From Hysterangium stoloniferum (taxonomy: Eukaryota; Basidiomycota; Agaricomycetes; Hysterangiales; Hysterangiaceae): DNA of 64,000 bases. This document shows, one piece after another, positions 22,843 through 33,283 of this stretch. The stretch lies in the NCBI GenBank assembly GCA_015178975.1, contig WHVD01000022.1, positions 434,001 to 498,000 of the forward strand, in the 5' to 3' direction. The position numbers and the translations under genes are program-made. The stretch's first letter is position 1. Each line of letters begins with the position of its first letter. The notes under the pieces were generated by a model. That model saw only the letters and a program-made list of their open reading frames with translations, made no database searches and was not told the DNA's origin.

Positions 22843-24335
22843 TGTCATGTATTTTAAAGGGTCTTTCTATTTTTCGCAATTTCCCCAAAGACGAATTTCT
22901 TAACAAAGGCTTTAAATGTACTTATATTGCGATTATAAAATTCTACAATATTCTCTTGATTTATATTGAATTTATGCAATTTACTTTGTATTTTTATCTT
23001 ATAAATTGAGGGAGCTACGAAATTTCTACTTTTTATTCTTTTTTAACTATATATCTTCAAACCGGCCACCTGGCGCTTATTACACAATGCGCGGGAATAT
23101 TCATCACAATAAGTGACCGGTCGTCACAATGAGTGACCAGTCGTCACAATGAGTGACCGGTCGTCACAATGAGTGACCGGTCGTCGTCACAAGGGCGCGC
23201 AACAGACGTCACACGCGTACTAGCGCGGGAATATTATGTCATAAATTATGTCATCTGGGAATATTACATCATCATATATGCTACAATAGAGAATGGTGGA
23301 AATGTCTAAAACATTCCAAGCAAAATAGCTAAATTAGGATAGAAATAAAGTTCAATATGTCTCTAAATGTCTTAGATCTCAGTGTATATAAGGAGCTCTG
23401 CTCCAGCCATGAAATTTAAACCAATTTTATCAACCCATTTACACCACATCTGTGTGTCACTGCAGCAAGCAGGCTACTCCACCCCAATCTGGGCAGTTGG
23501 ACATCTAATTCCACCTCTATCAGAGCTGTTGGAAACCCTTGCCACCTCTATCAGAGTTGTTGGCCCAATCAGATCCCTTGTCACCTCAATCTGAGTTGTT
23601 GACTGATCTGTTGTTCCCCCTGTCACCTCAATCTGAGTTGTTGACTTATTTGTTCCCCCTTGCCACCTCTTAATTGAGTAGCTGGCTTTATTACTTTTTC
23701 TGACTTCTATTTAAGTTGTTGGAATCTGTTGCCACCTCGGTTAGAGTTGTTGGCTATCAACCAAGTAATAAATAAATTGGTTTTAATGTTTGAAATTAGA
23801 ATTATATTCCAATTTCTCCTGGTTTGGCTTATAGTTAAATACTGAGAATATTCTTGCAGAATCATTAAGACTACATTAAGATCCTGATAAGTTAGTATCA
23901 CAGTAGACCCTGTAGGTTAGTGTAAATAAAGCATATATTAGCCAAATAGTGTTTTATTCTATATCTAATATTTTGACCTGTTTATAAATATTTTTACTGT
24001 TTGACAAATAGTATAAAATATATATAAACTAGCTAGCATTGAAGTTAAATCTAGCTTTGGAATCAGTAAATTGTTATTCTTATTTTAGTAGTTGTTATCA
24101 CAGAAAAAGAACAAGCTTGCACAAGCAGCTCTCAAAACCTTCTTTGCGAAGTAGGGTGCATATATTCAAGTAAACTCTTGACTTCAGGGGTTCTAAGTCT
24201 ATTTAGGCTGCCACTGATTAATATCAAATACTTAAATTATTTTACCTTGTAGTGAATTGAGTATTTGCACACTTTGATAGAGCATTGGACTCCTTTTTCC
24301 AGAAAATAATATTAAAATAAGGCTAATACATTACA
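22843..24335 (+). mobile_element. Second family D LTR unit
   Basis: 1,493 bp from TGTCATGTATTTTAAAGGG to AATACATTACA. Order: AT-rich leader, short GTCAC/GTGAC repeats, TATA box near 23385, then a run of imperfect repeats of the form GCCACCTCNNTCAGAGTTGTTGG (23480-23760). Ends in CATTACA, as do the solo LTRs at 41121-42927 (CTTACA) and 49618-50955. Confidence 0.75.
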
Positions 24336-24659
24336 ACCCCTCTAATTTCCGACTCCATTATCTATTCACAACCACCACATTCCGACTTCATCCAATTTAC
24401 AATTCAACCTACATTTACGACTTCAACCTCTAATCTCCGACTCTCAGTCTCCGACCCCTCAGCCCAACCCTCGACTTATCCTTCGGTTTCTGATTGGTAG
24501 TTCACCGAGAGGTTTACTTGACAGGACTAGTTTCCGCCCACCTGAAATTTAAGGACACCCGACAGTAACTTGTGAGGGTGCAGCACATAAGCTGAAGCCA
24601 AGTCCTTCCGATCGGTCCCTGTCGGCCTGCCAACATCTGTCAGTTTCAGTTCTTAACAC

Positions 24660-24850
24660 AAGGGAAGTCAGTTGATATATCTGTATATTAGTGACACTAG
24701 TAATCTAACTTGTCATAACTTCTTCAACAAATACTTCCATGAGTTCTCACGACTGGTAATAGCCTCTTACTTCATCGACAGGGCGAATATATACTTCATC
24801 GAATGAGGCTTTCAGGTTCGATCAGTAGAATATTATTCAATTTTATTGAA
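24660..24850 (+). repeat. Family C LTR fragment
   Basis: AAGGGAAGTCAGTTGATATATC... to ...TTCAATTTTATTGAATA, matching the last ~215 bp of the LTR at 5852-6282. It could be the remnant of the 3' LTR of the family C element that starts at 5852, pushed 15 kb away by the family A cluster. The stretch to 25080 holds nothing recognisable. Confidence 0.65.
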
Positions 24851-25086
24851 TATGAAGGGTATGCATATATCATGATCGGACTGTTGAATACTAGACATAT
24901 TATAGTACATTACTATCTACTTTTTATTTCCTTTCCTTAATTCCTCATGCCTTTTGAGCATACCTTTATTTCTTAGTTTGAAGCTTTGTGTATACCTATG
25001 GGCACACTTGGCACCAAAGTATCAGACACTTTTTACCCAACAGACACCACCTCGTAATGACTCAGAACATCAAATAGCAAGAGGTG

Positions 25087-26836
25087 TCAAGGGTAACATC
25101 TCACAACTACAGCAGTGTACAAGCAAACTTCCTTGACAGCTGGCTGTTGAGGAACTGTCAAAGTCAATGCTGGTGGAATTATGAATACAAAGCACCAATC
25201 CTCTTGCTTTGGAAAGCCATGCTTGGCTGCATAGTTGATAATCCCAGATTTGATCAGATAGTTCTTGGCAATGGTGAATTGGAAGAGGTAGAGTTTACCA
25301 TTCGAAAGAATGAAGGAATCAATGACAACTTGATTGGATCGCTGGGGAACATAGAAAACATCAGACAGAATGGTGTCCAATTCAGATTCCAGGTATTCGA
25401 TGGTTTGAGTCGGTGTTAAACTGAGATCTTCCTCGACTGCCTGAACACGGAGTTGCTCCAGTTCTGGATTGGAAAGGGGAATGTGACTGGAGTACCATTG
25501 AGGCAAGTTCTTCGTCGGACCATTGCACTCCCGCTTCACCATTGGATGAAGGGTGAGCGAAATTTCTGTGGTAAGGTGGGACTGAACCGCCGCCTCAAAG
25601 AAGACACCGGCTACACTCCTCGACGGAGGAACCTTCCCAAAATGGCGGTATAGGCGAATCTTCTCCTTTAACTCTTCTTTGCGAAATTGGTTGGCAAGTC
25701 TTGTTTTGACGTATAGGGAGACAGGAGCTAATACAGGTTTGTGGAATCGTGCCCTTCGCGGCTAAGCAAACAGAGCGAATGTGACGTTTCGTTCATCTTA
25801 AGTGATTCCGACTTGGATAAAAGCTTCTCGAGTGTTGTTGTTGTGATATCGGCTAACGCCTTGGAGAGCTTAGCCTCATATTCCCGTAACTGATATGGGT
25901 TGTACTGGATACATAGACGGGGTATCGGGCCCAGACGATGGTATTTCTCAACGACTTCTTCTCCTGAGAGGTTGTATAGAGAAGCGCTGAGTGCAGACAG
26001 GTATTGATAAGCGTGCAGTTCAAGAACTAGGTTAAAGAACTCACGCTTGTTTCATCTCCCCTATGCTCCATGGATTCATAATGAAAAGGTGATATGACGT
26101 TGTCTTGTGCAGTTTGTGCCACCGCTGTTCGTTTGGGGAAGTGGTAAAGAAGACAACGAACTCAGTGCCGACCAAAGTGAGCATTGTTAGGGCTCCAGGG
26201 TCACTTTCCGAATCGATGAACACCCAGACTCGGGAGCTGGGGAGGAAATCATCATGTTCCCAACTGGTGGGCAATGTACACCCTCCTCCACAAAGAGTGT
26301 ATACCGGTCGTTATGGAGCCATAGAAACGGGCGCTTCTCAGAGGCACAGCGACGTGCAGCGTATATCTGCCAAAGAGTTTTCCCTTTTCCAAGGATGAGG
26401 ACAGCAGCAAGAGACTATTATCGAATCCCTCACCTATTCCCGGTTGCCCTGTAATCACAAAACTCGGGGGCTCCCCGCTAAAGTAGCAGCCAGGCGTGGG
26501 TGTAATCGTCTCTTCGTATTGCCGCTGACAGGCATCGAAAATACGAATGTACTCAGCACGGACCCAGATAAACTCTCGAGTGAATCCCTTGATACCGATC
26601 CCGAGAGAATAGCAGCCGGGGAGGATCTCAGCTTCTCCATCGTCGTCCACGTCCATTGCGAGCTCTTTCAATGCGCCTTGGCCGTCCGCTTTGCTCCATG
26701 CATCCCTCTCATCCTTCATACTCGTGCCCCAGAACTTGGTATGAACCTGTCCGAGAGGTTTGTTCGGGGCTAGTTTAACCCAAGATGCTGCAGCGGAAGC
26801 TTCGATGATAGAGGCGATGTTGGATGGTCCTGACAT
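25087..26836 (-). pseudogene. RHS/Crinkler-like P-loop plus nuclease gene, copy 1
   Basis: Same three-exon architecture as copy 2: exon 1 26836-26434, a 50-nt intron 26433-26384 inside the Walker A glycine codon, exon 2, a second intron (~58 nt), exon 3 to the stop at 25087. Two lesions break it: a 4-nt loss in exon 2 just after LFVEEG, and a 1-nt loss in exon 3 in the segment that reads SREGDRFHKP in copy 2. The nuclease-like end (YSSHIPLSNPELEQL, VIDSFILSNGKLYLFQFT) is otherwise well kept. Upstream it abuts repeat E. Confidence 0.8.
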
Positions 26837-27133
26837 GGAAGGAAGATCGATGGACGTTACTTAGTTCGCCAATTTTAAGGAGCAGCTCCAGCTCCCCGGA
26901 TACATCAGTGAATTAGCCCCTTTTTCAAGAGAATATATCATTTAAAGTGGTATTTTGAGTATTACCATTCAAAATATAGCTATGTTTTAGTTTGAAGCCA
27001 AAATGTATATTTGTGGCAATTGTCCACTTTTTGCGGCACCCTTACAGCAGTGTGCGGCACCCACAGAGTGAGATTCAATGTCGGAGTTTGAAAATTGTTT
27101 GATCCTTGATAGTCAACCTCTGCAATTCCTGAG

Positions 27134-27423
27134 ACTATAACAAATATACTATGACATGTTCTTGTTAAGCTATTGTGACTATAATCAAGAAGATAATAAT
27201 GTACCTCAGTTGACACGTAAGGGTGATTCGACTGAGGTATGGGTGTGTAACTGTCATAGTTAAATACTCTTCGGTTAATGTGCGGCTGAGATGGTAATAC
27301 ATGTGTTCTAAGGTATGGTATGGCTGGGTACTGTTATATAAGCTTGATATGGGATGGGACAGTGTTGTTTAGTGTCATTGTGTAAGTTTAACTTAAGCTT
27401 GGGTGCACAAGTCTATTTCAACA
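27134..27423 (-). mobile_element. Copia 3' LTR
   Basis: 290 bp; minus strand TGTTGAAATAGAC...TATTTGTTATAG. Contains a CCTCAGT...ACTGAGG stem-loop (about 27204-27240 on the plus strand) present in both LTRs. The opposite LTR at 32181-32521 is about 50 bp longer because its inner end is partly duplicated. Confidence 0.8.
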
Positions 27424-29884
27424 CTCCCCCTGGCTCAGTGCGCCCTCACAGAGTCGTAATTCGACACAATGCTTGTGGAAGAGCACCCTGGCCAGTGGTT
27501 TTGTGAACATATCAGCAAAGTTGCTGCTAGACGGGATGTGGTGTACTTTGATGTCTCCTTCCTCCACATGTTCCTGTATATAATGATAGCGTATGTCAAT
27601 GTGCTTGACACATATATTGTGCTTCGTGTTTTTTGTCAGTAGGACTGCACCCGAGTTGTCATTATATAGGACAGCTGGTCTTTGTTGTGGGAACCCCACT
27701 TTGTCCATCGCTGAGTACATCCATAGGATCTGTCTCATACCATGTGTAAGTGCCATGTATTCCACCTCTGTCGTGAACAGGGCGACTGTCGGCTGATACT
27801 TTGAGCCCCAAGCAGTAGGTCCCCCTGCCTGTATGGATAATACCCGGAACATGACCGATGCATGTTGATGTCACCTGCATAATCAGCATCAATGTATCCA
27901 ATTGAGGTGAGATTCTTGTGTGAACCCCTGTAAGTGATACTGTAATCGAGTGTCCCCTTGATGTAACGGGGGACATGCATTAACATGTTCCAGTGTGCCT
28001 TTCCTGGATTTGAGGCAAATTTACTAAGTGTTGAGATGGCATAGGAAAGGTCTGGTCGTGTCACTATTTGTGCATACATAATCAACCCTAGTAGCTCATG
28101 GTAGGGTTTGTCTGAAATGAAAACGTGGTCCTCAGTTGTTTGGGGGGCTTGTTCCTTGGTCAGTGTAATGCTGGGTGGTAACGGTGTTGTGTGCGAGTTT
28201 GATTCTAACATTCCGAAACAGTTGAGGATGCGTTTGAGATATGCATGTTGCGAAATTCTAATGGTGCCCTGTTCCCTGTCTCGATCGATCCATATCCCTA
28301 GTACGAGATTCGCGTCTCCTAGGTCTTTAGTTTGGTAGGTCCATCCTAATTCTTCTTTTGCCCACTCAGCCTCTTCCTTTGCCCACTCAGCCTCTTCCTT
28401 TGCCCACTCAGCCTCTTCCTTTGCCCACTCAGCCTCTTCCTTTGCCCACTCAGCCTCTTCCTTTGCCCACTCAGCCTCTTCCTTTGCCCACTCAGCCTCT
28501 TCCTTTGCCCACTCAGCCTCTTCCTTTGCCCACTCAGCCTCTTCCTTTGCCCACTCAGCCTCTTCCTTTGCCCACTCAGCCTCTTCCTTTGCCCACTCAG
28601 CCTCTTCCTTTGCCCACTCAGCCTCTTCCTTTGCCCACTCAGCCTCTTCCTTTGCCCACTCAGCCTCTTCCTTTGCCCACTCAGCCTCTTCCTTTGCCCA
28701 CTCAGCCTCTTCCTTTGCCCACTCAGCCTCTTCCTTTGCCCACTCAGCCTCTTCCTTTGCCCACTCAGCCTCTTCCTTTGCCCACTCAGCCTCTTCCTTT
28801 GCCCACTCAGCCTCTTCCTTTGCCCACTCAGCCTCTTCCTTTGCCCACTCAGCCTCTTCCTTTGCCCACTCAGCCTCTTCCTTTGCCCACTCAGCCTCTT
28901 CCTTTGCCCACTCAGCCTCTTCCTTTGCCCACTCAGCCTCTTCCTTTGCCCACTCAGCCTCTTCCTTTGCCCACTCAGCCTCTTCCTTTGCCCACTCAGC
29001 CTCTTCCTTTGCCCACTCAGCCTCTTCCTTTGCCCACTCAGCCTCTTCCTTCGAGGACAATATCCTGGTTGTGTCATTGGTATAGGTACTTGTGATAGTG
29101 GTGTTGCCGTTCGAGTGCTGAGAATGCACTGACAGGGCCTTTGAGCAGTAGTAGCCTAACTCACTCATTTCCTTATCCAAGTTCCCCCACCAATTGTTTG
29201 CCCCATCCATTGTTCCATATAGTGTCTTTTCTAACCGTCCAACCTTCCCTTCCTCCTTCACTCCATCGGGTAGTTCAATGTATGTATGTAGTGGCTTGTG
29301 GAGTGGAATTGAGATATGCTGCAATGTAATTGATCTTATGACTGAAGCATATGTTTCAAAGAAGTCAACACCAGGGATTTGCATAAAGCCTTTGGCAATG
29401 AGACGTGCTTTGCACGTGGCGAGTTCTCCCATGCTTCTTCATTACCCCTAGTTCTTTACCTATTGCCCCCCCCCCATATATCGAGATGTGTCATCACCTC
29501 GTGGTATGTGTTGGGAAGCCAGACGTTTGTCGGTTCTGGGATCGTTTTGGTATCTTTATGGAAAGCTCTGGCATGGTCACTGTCAGTGACATGTGTCTCG
29601 TTGTCCGCCCATGCCTTGCTGGTGGCCCTCACATCTTGTATATTGTTCTCTGAGGCTATGGAGTCCTGGAGTGCTTTTGTTGGTATAGGGATGTGCAATA
29701 AGCGGCATGGAATAGATTCTGTGGCTGTTAGTTTGGGAGTGGGCAGAGGTGTGTTAGTTGGTGCTGTGTGGTCATGAGCTGGTGCTAATCCTCTATGAGT
29801 ATCATCTTGTTTCTCGCTGGTCAGCGTGTCAATTGTAACGTGGTCGATCATATTCTCCCCCTCACTTGACAGGCTGGTCAGCAT
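27418..29884 (-). pseudogene. Copia RT and RNase H with repeat expansion
   Basis: Minus strand, in order: linker ending NVWLPNTYHEVMTHLDIW; RT with ARLIAKGFMQIPGVDFFETY and LEKTLYGTMDGANNWW; the catalytic box reads YTND instead of YVDD, so the first catalytic Asp is Asn; a 33-unit EEAEWAK array; then TKDLGDANLVLGIWI, YHELLGLIMYAQIVTRPDLSY, and RNase H (TEVEYMALTHGMRQILW, KHIDIRYHYIQEHVEEGDI, ADMFTKPL) to 27418. A frameshift lies near 27850. The repeat keeps the frame, so the lengthening alone did not stop translation. Confidence 0.85.
28351..29051 (-). repeat. In-frame 21-bp minisatellite coding EEAEWAK x33
   Basis: Unit TCTTCCTTTGCCCACTCAGCC (plus strand; 20 of its 21 bases suffice to recognise it) repeats with exact 21-bp phase from 28351, 33 full units plus a partial one; (29044-28351)/21 = 33. 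Only the edge units differ. On the coding (minus) strand each unit is EEAEWAK. A single EEAEWAK sits naturally here in the RT (after the catalytic box, before ELGWTYQTKDLGDA), so the array grew from a native segment. Confidence 0.95.
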
Positions 29885-31160
29885 TTTATGGATGCAGCCC
29901 TCCTTGAAAATAACATTGCGTGAGCAGAAATGTTGTGGGTCTCTGGGTGGTAGATACGATAGGCATCGCGTCCGAACCTTAATGGATCACGGGTCCAACT
30001 TGGGGAGTCCCCCACCAGTGGCAACGGGAATTTTGGCATACACTATGCACCTGAGAGGTCAGAGATGGAAGATATCGGGCTTTTTTTCATTCCATTGCTC
30101 AAAGGGTGTCACATTGTGGTTTCTGATGGTGGGTATGAAATCCATAATGTATCCAATTGCTACTGCTATTTCACACCACAGAGACGGAGGCAGGCTGTTT
30201 TCGTATAGGCATACCTGAATGCATTCAATAATTGTACGATGGCACTGCTCGACAATGCCATTCGATGAGGAAGAGTAGGCAGTGGTGGATTCGTGAACTA
30301 TGCCTTTTCAATATTCACTCAACTGTACCATAGTTTATGTGGCCAAGACATTGGCCCCAGTTATCCACATCCATTGGCTGGTCATGGGATTTGGCATTCG
30401 TCTGCACATCAATTATACTTGGGAGCTGGTGAGCACTATTCGGAAGAGGGCCGGTTGGTGGGAAGACGTCGATCTTGTAATTGTTCCCACACCTCTCCCA
30501 TACATGAAAGGGCAGCCGTCTGGGTTAGTAAAGGTAACACCTCCCCCTCCAAAGGTTGCATAGCACCTGCTATTGTCGAGTTTCCCAATAGACACAAGAT
30601 TGTGAGATAACGGGCAGAGGCTGATCAAAGATTAAGAGATGAAGTTATCTATTTTAAAGAATCGTAAATAAAATAGCATATCAAGAGCAAGAGGTTTAGG
30701 ACCTGCTGAGGAAATATTGAGCCTTTTGAATAAATTAATCCCCAACTTAATAAAATAATAGACCCAATTAAGTATGTGAAACTTTCTATAAATAAACTAT
30801 AATAAGTAATTTAATGCATCTTTGAAGATAAGGTTGATGATGTGTCCCTCATAAATGCATCGTTTACTGACTGTCCCCTTTCTGCGTATCGGGAAGGTAC
30901 TACCACCATGGGCTGTGGACCTGTCCTTTCCAGCTTAAGGTATGTATGACCCGAAGTCTTCTATGTTAATGAAAAAATGATTGCTCACCGCTGAGTTGGC
31001 ATAGGTTATGATGGTGGAGGGGGTGGATTCTGTCTGTGTCATAAAAGCATGGAACTCTCCAGAGCTGGAGGTGAACGGTGTCGATTGCACAACTGCCATG
31101 TTTGTGATCAGCTTTGAAGGTGTGTTGACCGGCGGTTTTTGTTGCTGTGCATTTTCACTT
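29885..31160 (-). pseudogene. Copia protease and integrase remnants
   Basis: Minus strand: a protease-like stretch (ITYANSAVSNHFF, where the catalytic Asp is replaced by Asn), the pre-integrase domain (LSHNLVSIGKLDNSRCYATF), the integrase end (AYSSSSNGIVEQCHRTIIECIQ, then VTPFEQWNEKKPD) and the post-integrase linker (HFCSRNVIFKEGCIHK). An AT-rich block of about 200 bp (roughly 30612-30815) without coding sense interrupts it between KDAL and the SLCPLSHNL segment. Much of the integrase core is frameshifted or missing. Confidence 0.7.
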
Positions 31161-31162
31161 CC

Positions 31163-31995
31163 TTACGCATTTTGACTCCCACCGGTCATGGTGCCTTTCT
31201 TCTTCCACCAATTTGGGAATTGACCTTCCATTCCCCCACTGAGTTTAAAGCATCTGTCGATCGTGTGCCCCATGCATTTACAGTTGAGGTTGGAGCACAT
31301 GTCTGTAGAATGACCCAGTCTTGTAGTTGCGAGCACTTGGGATGTCTGTGGGGTTTGCTTTCTGTGTTGGGTGAGTGTCGTGTCGTAAAGGGTGAGATTT
31401 GCAATTACCTCTTTTGATGTTTTTAGTGAGAACAACATGCCAATAACTAAGTCCCATTCTTTAGGCATTGATGCTATTACAATCATGCGGAACATTGAGT
31501 CATCCATTTTACCACCTTGCACATTAACTTTTGCCCATCCTTCATGCAGGCATGCAAAATGGCTTAAGATATCGGTGCCGTTGACGTGTTTAATTGCACA
31601 CAATTCGTTGTCAGCGTTCAGCAGTCCTATATCGGATGACATGTTGTGGATGTCTTTTAAGGCAGACCACACTTCTCCTGCAGTGTCCGTGGGTTTAATG
31701 CCGTGCCCAACAGGATCCTTGACATTTAAATCAATCATGGCTTTCAGTACGCATTACGTTGTTCCCACTCCTCAGGTGATGGGTTCTTGGAGCCCCAGTA
31801 ACTCGTTGGTGCAGGTATGGTGTTTGTTGTAAGTGGGGATGGTTTCTGAATCGTCCCATCTAGGTATCCTTGAACGCCCCATGCATCTGCGATGGACCAA
31901 ATAGTGTTACACCATGTGAGCCAATTGTGGCCATCAAAACGTTCTTCGGATTCGAGTATAAAGAGAGAGGGTTGCGTGGACATGATTGTTCCCAT
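31163..31995 (-). pseudogene. Copia gag
   Basis: Starts MGTIMSTQPSLFILESEERF with GHNWLTWCNTIWSI, the N-terminal gag signature of fungal Copia; a frame change near 31740 leads into DTAGEVWSALKDIH, and the end carries a zinc-binding segment CSNLNCKCMGHTIDRCF followed by GQFPNWW. Particle protein of the element. Confidence 0.8.
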
Positions 31996-32180
31996 GTTAT
32001 CAACTTATCAATTTCAGTCAGTCAGGGGCCAAGTTTACTTGGTTCGGTTTGTCAGGTTCAGGTTCAGTACGTTCTGTTGGTTGGTTTCTGGTGCGATGAT
32101 AGTTTCTCAATAATGCTGTATATGTTGGCTTTTGGTTCGAGTTCAGATTGGTTCAGCAATGTGGGTCAGGGCCCATAACC

Positions 32181-32521
32181 TATAACAAATATACTCAGTT
32201 GACATGTAAGGGTGATTCGACTATATTTGTTACCTATAACAAATATACTATGACATGTTCTTGTTAAGCTATTGTGACTATAATCAAGAAGATAATAACA
32301 TACCTCAGTTGACACGTAAGGGTGATTCGACTGAGGTATGGGTGTGTAACTGTCGTAGTTAAATACTCTCCGGTTAACGTGCAGCTGATATGGTAATATG
32401 TGTGTTCTGAGGTACAGTATGGCTGGGTATTGTCATATAAGCTTGATACAGGATGGGACGGTGTTGTTAGTGTTGTTGTGTAAGTTTAACTTAAGCTTGG
32501 GCACATGAGTCTATTTCAACA
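32181..32521 (-). mobile_element. Copia 5' LTR with partial inner duplication
   Basis: Same family as 27134-27423, but the segment TATAACAAATATAC...GGTGATTCGACT occurs twice at its inner edge, lengthening it by about 50 bp. Directly inside, the minus strand reads GGTTATGGGCCC, a plausible primer-binding site. Confidence 0.75.
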
Positions 32522-33283
32522 GAGCCAAATCACACTATATTTTTTGGTGACACTCTGACAGCTTCTCTATTCATCCAGTGTTATTGAGGATTGTTTCTTT
32601 CCAGTTATTCCACACCTTTGTAAGAGTTTTGGGAAGCTCTTGCTTTGGAAAGGTACTATCCCTTTCTCTTAGATAGCTGTCTCTTTTTCTTCCCTTTTAT
32701 AGCTTGCTCTTTGATTAAGTTGGGAGTACCTGGCTGATAGATCAAGACTATTAAGTCAGAACTACACCTGCAAGATTCTAGTTTGCTGTAGCCTTGTACC
32801 TCTTTCACTTATACAGTGTGAGTGGCTTAAACTCTAGACTCTAAGGTGTAGGTTTAGTGTTTATCTGATTTTTACATTTTTCTACCAGCCAGAGCTCTAA
32901 ATCCTTATACTATCTTGTGGTGAATTCCCTGCTGGTAAAATCTCATATCAGAAGTATCTGTGAATACTTTGGATGTGTAATTTGGAACTCTTGGCTTACT
33001 GGATCATTTAAACTGCTTACTGGACTTTCTGAAATTTATTCAGTTATTCCTCTTATTTTGGAATTGTCTGTCTTATTTCTCTAATGATATATTATCATAA
33101 TACTTTTTGAACTGATTCTAATGTACTATTTATATAGTTTCTATTCCATCATTTTCATAAATTATTTGGATTTCATTCCAGGCCTGATATTATCAATACT
33201 AAAGACTATGAACTAACAATATCTATTCCTGGAAAAGGCATACCAAGTTTCCCTTAATAATTTCTTTATTTTACTGAATTATG

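Larger units (their letters stand above)
19897..24335 (+). mobile_element. Family D LTR pair inserted in a family A LTR, TSD ACCCC
   Basis: The outer edges are TGTCATGTATTTTAAAGG at 19897 and ...AATACATTACA at 24335, flanked by ACCCC at 19892-19896 and 24336-24340. Inside are two LTR-like units that start identically (19897 and 22843) and share the AT-rich leader, a minisatellite zone and a TATA box (TATATAAGGAGCTCTGCTCC at ~21162 and ~23385). No internal coding region lies between them, and the first unit lacks a clear CATTACA end, so the element seems reduced to a tandem LTR pair. The first unit is itself split by a family C LTR. Confidence 0.75.
19408..24658 (+). mobile_element. Family A LTR split by a nested insertion
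   Basis: Left part 19408-19896 (TGTTACGACTGTG...), right part 24341-24658 (...CAGTTCTTAACA) with the AAATTTAAGGACACCCGACAG and AAGCTGAAGCCAAGTCCT blocks. The halves are separated by the family D insertion, which duplicated ACCCC. Together they form a diverged family A LTR of about 807 bp, the 3' LTR of the preceding partial copy. Confidence 0.82.
27134..32521 (-). mobile_element. Ty1/Copia element on the minus strand
   Basis: LTRs at 27134-27423 (3') and 32181-32521 (5'), gag, protease/integrase and RT/RNase H in Copia order. The polypurine tract CCAGGGGGAG precedes TGTTGAAATAG of the 3' LTR on the minus strand. The insertion site is in repeat E: the empty site at 54861-54870 reads CCTGAGCC, the filled site has CCTGAG on the left and GAGCC on the right, a GAG duplication (or an imperfect 5-bp CTGAG/CAGAG). 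Several frameshifts and altered catalytic residues make it inactive. Confidence 0.88.
26908..33126. repeat. Repeat E copy 1, split by a Copia element
   Basis: Left part 26908-27133 and right part 32522-33126 match the continuous block 54639-55452 (about 814 bp). The block begins GTGAATTAGCCCC and ends CTAATGTAC; the ends are weakly inverted (GT--ATTAG at 7 of 9 positions). No coding region and no target duplication found. Class uncertain. Confidence 0.75.

Noticed and set aside
28346..29095. Long open frames on the plus strand and in a second minus-strand frame across the 21-bp array
   Set aside because: They are by-products of a repeat whose length is a multiple of three; only the EEAEWAK frame continues the reverse transcriptase on both sides.
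26908..33126. Repeat E as a Tc1 or other TIR transposon
   Set aside because: Ends match inversely at only 7 of 9 bases and no TA or other duplication flanks either copy.
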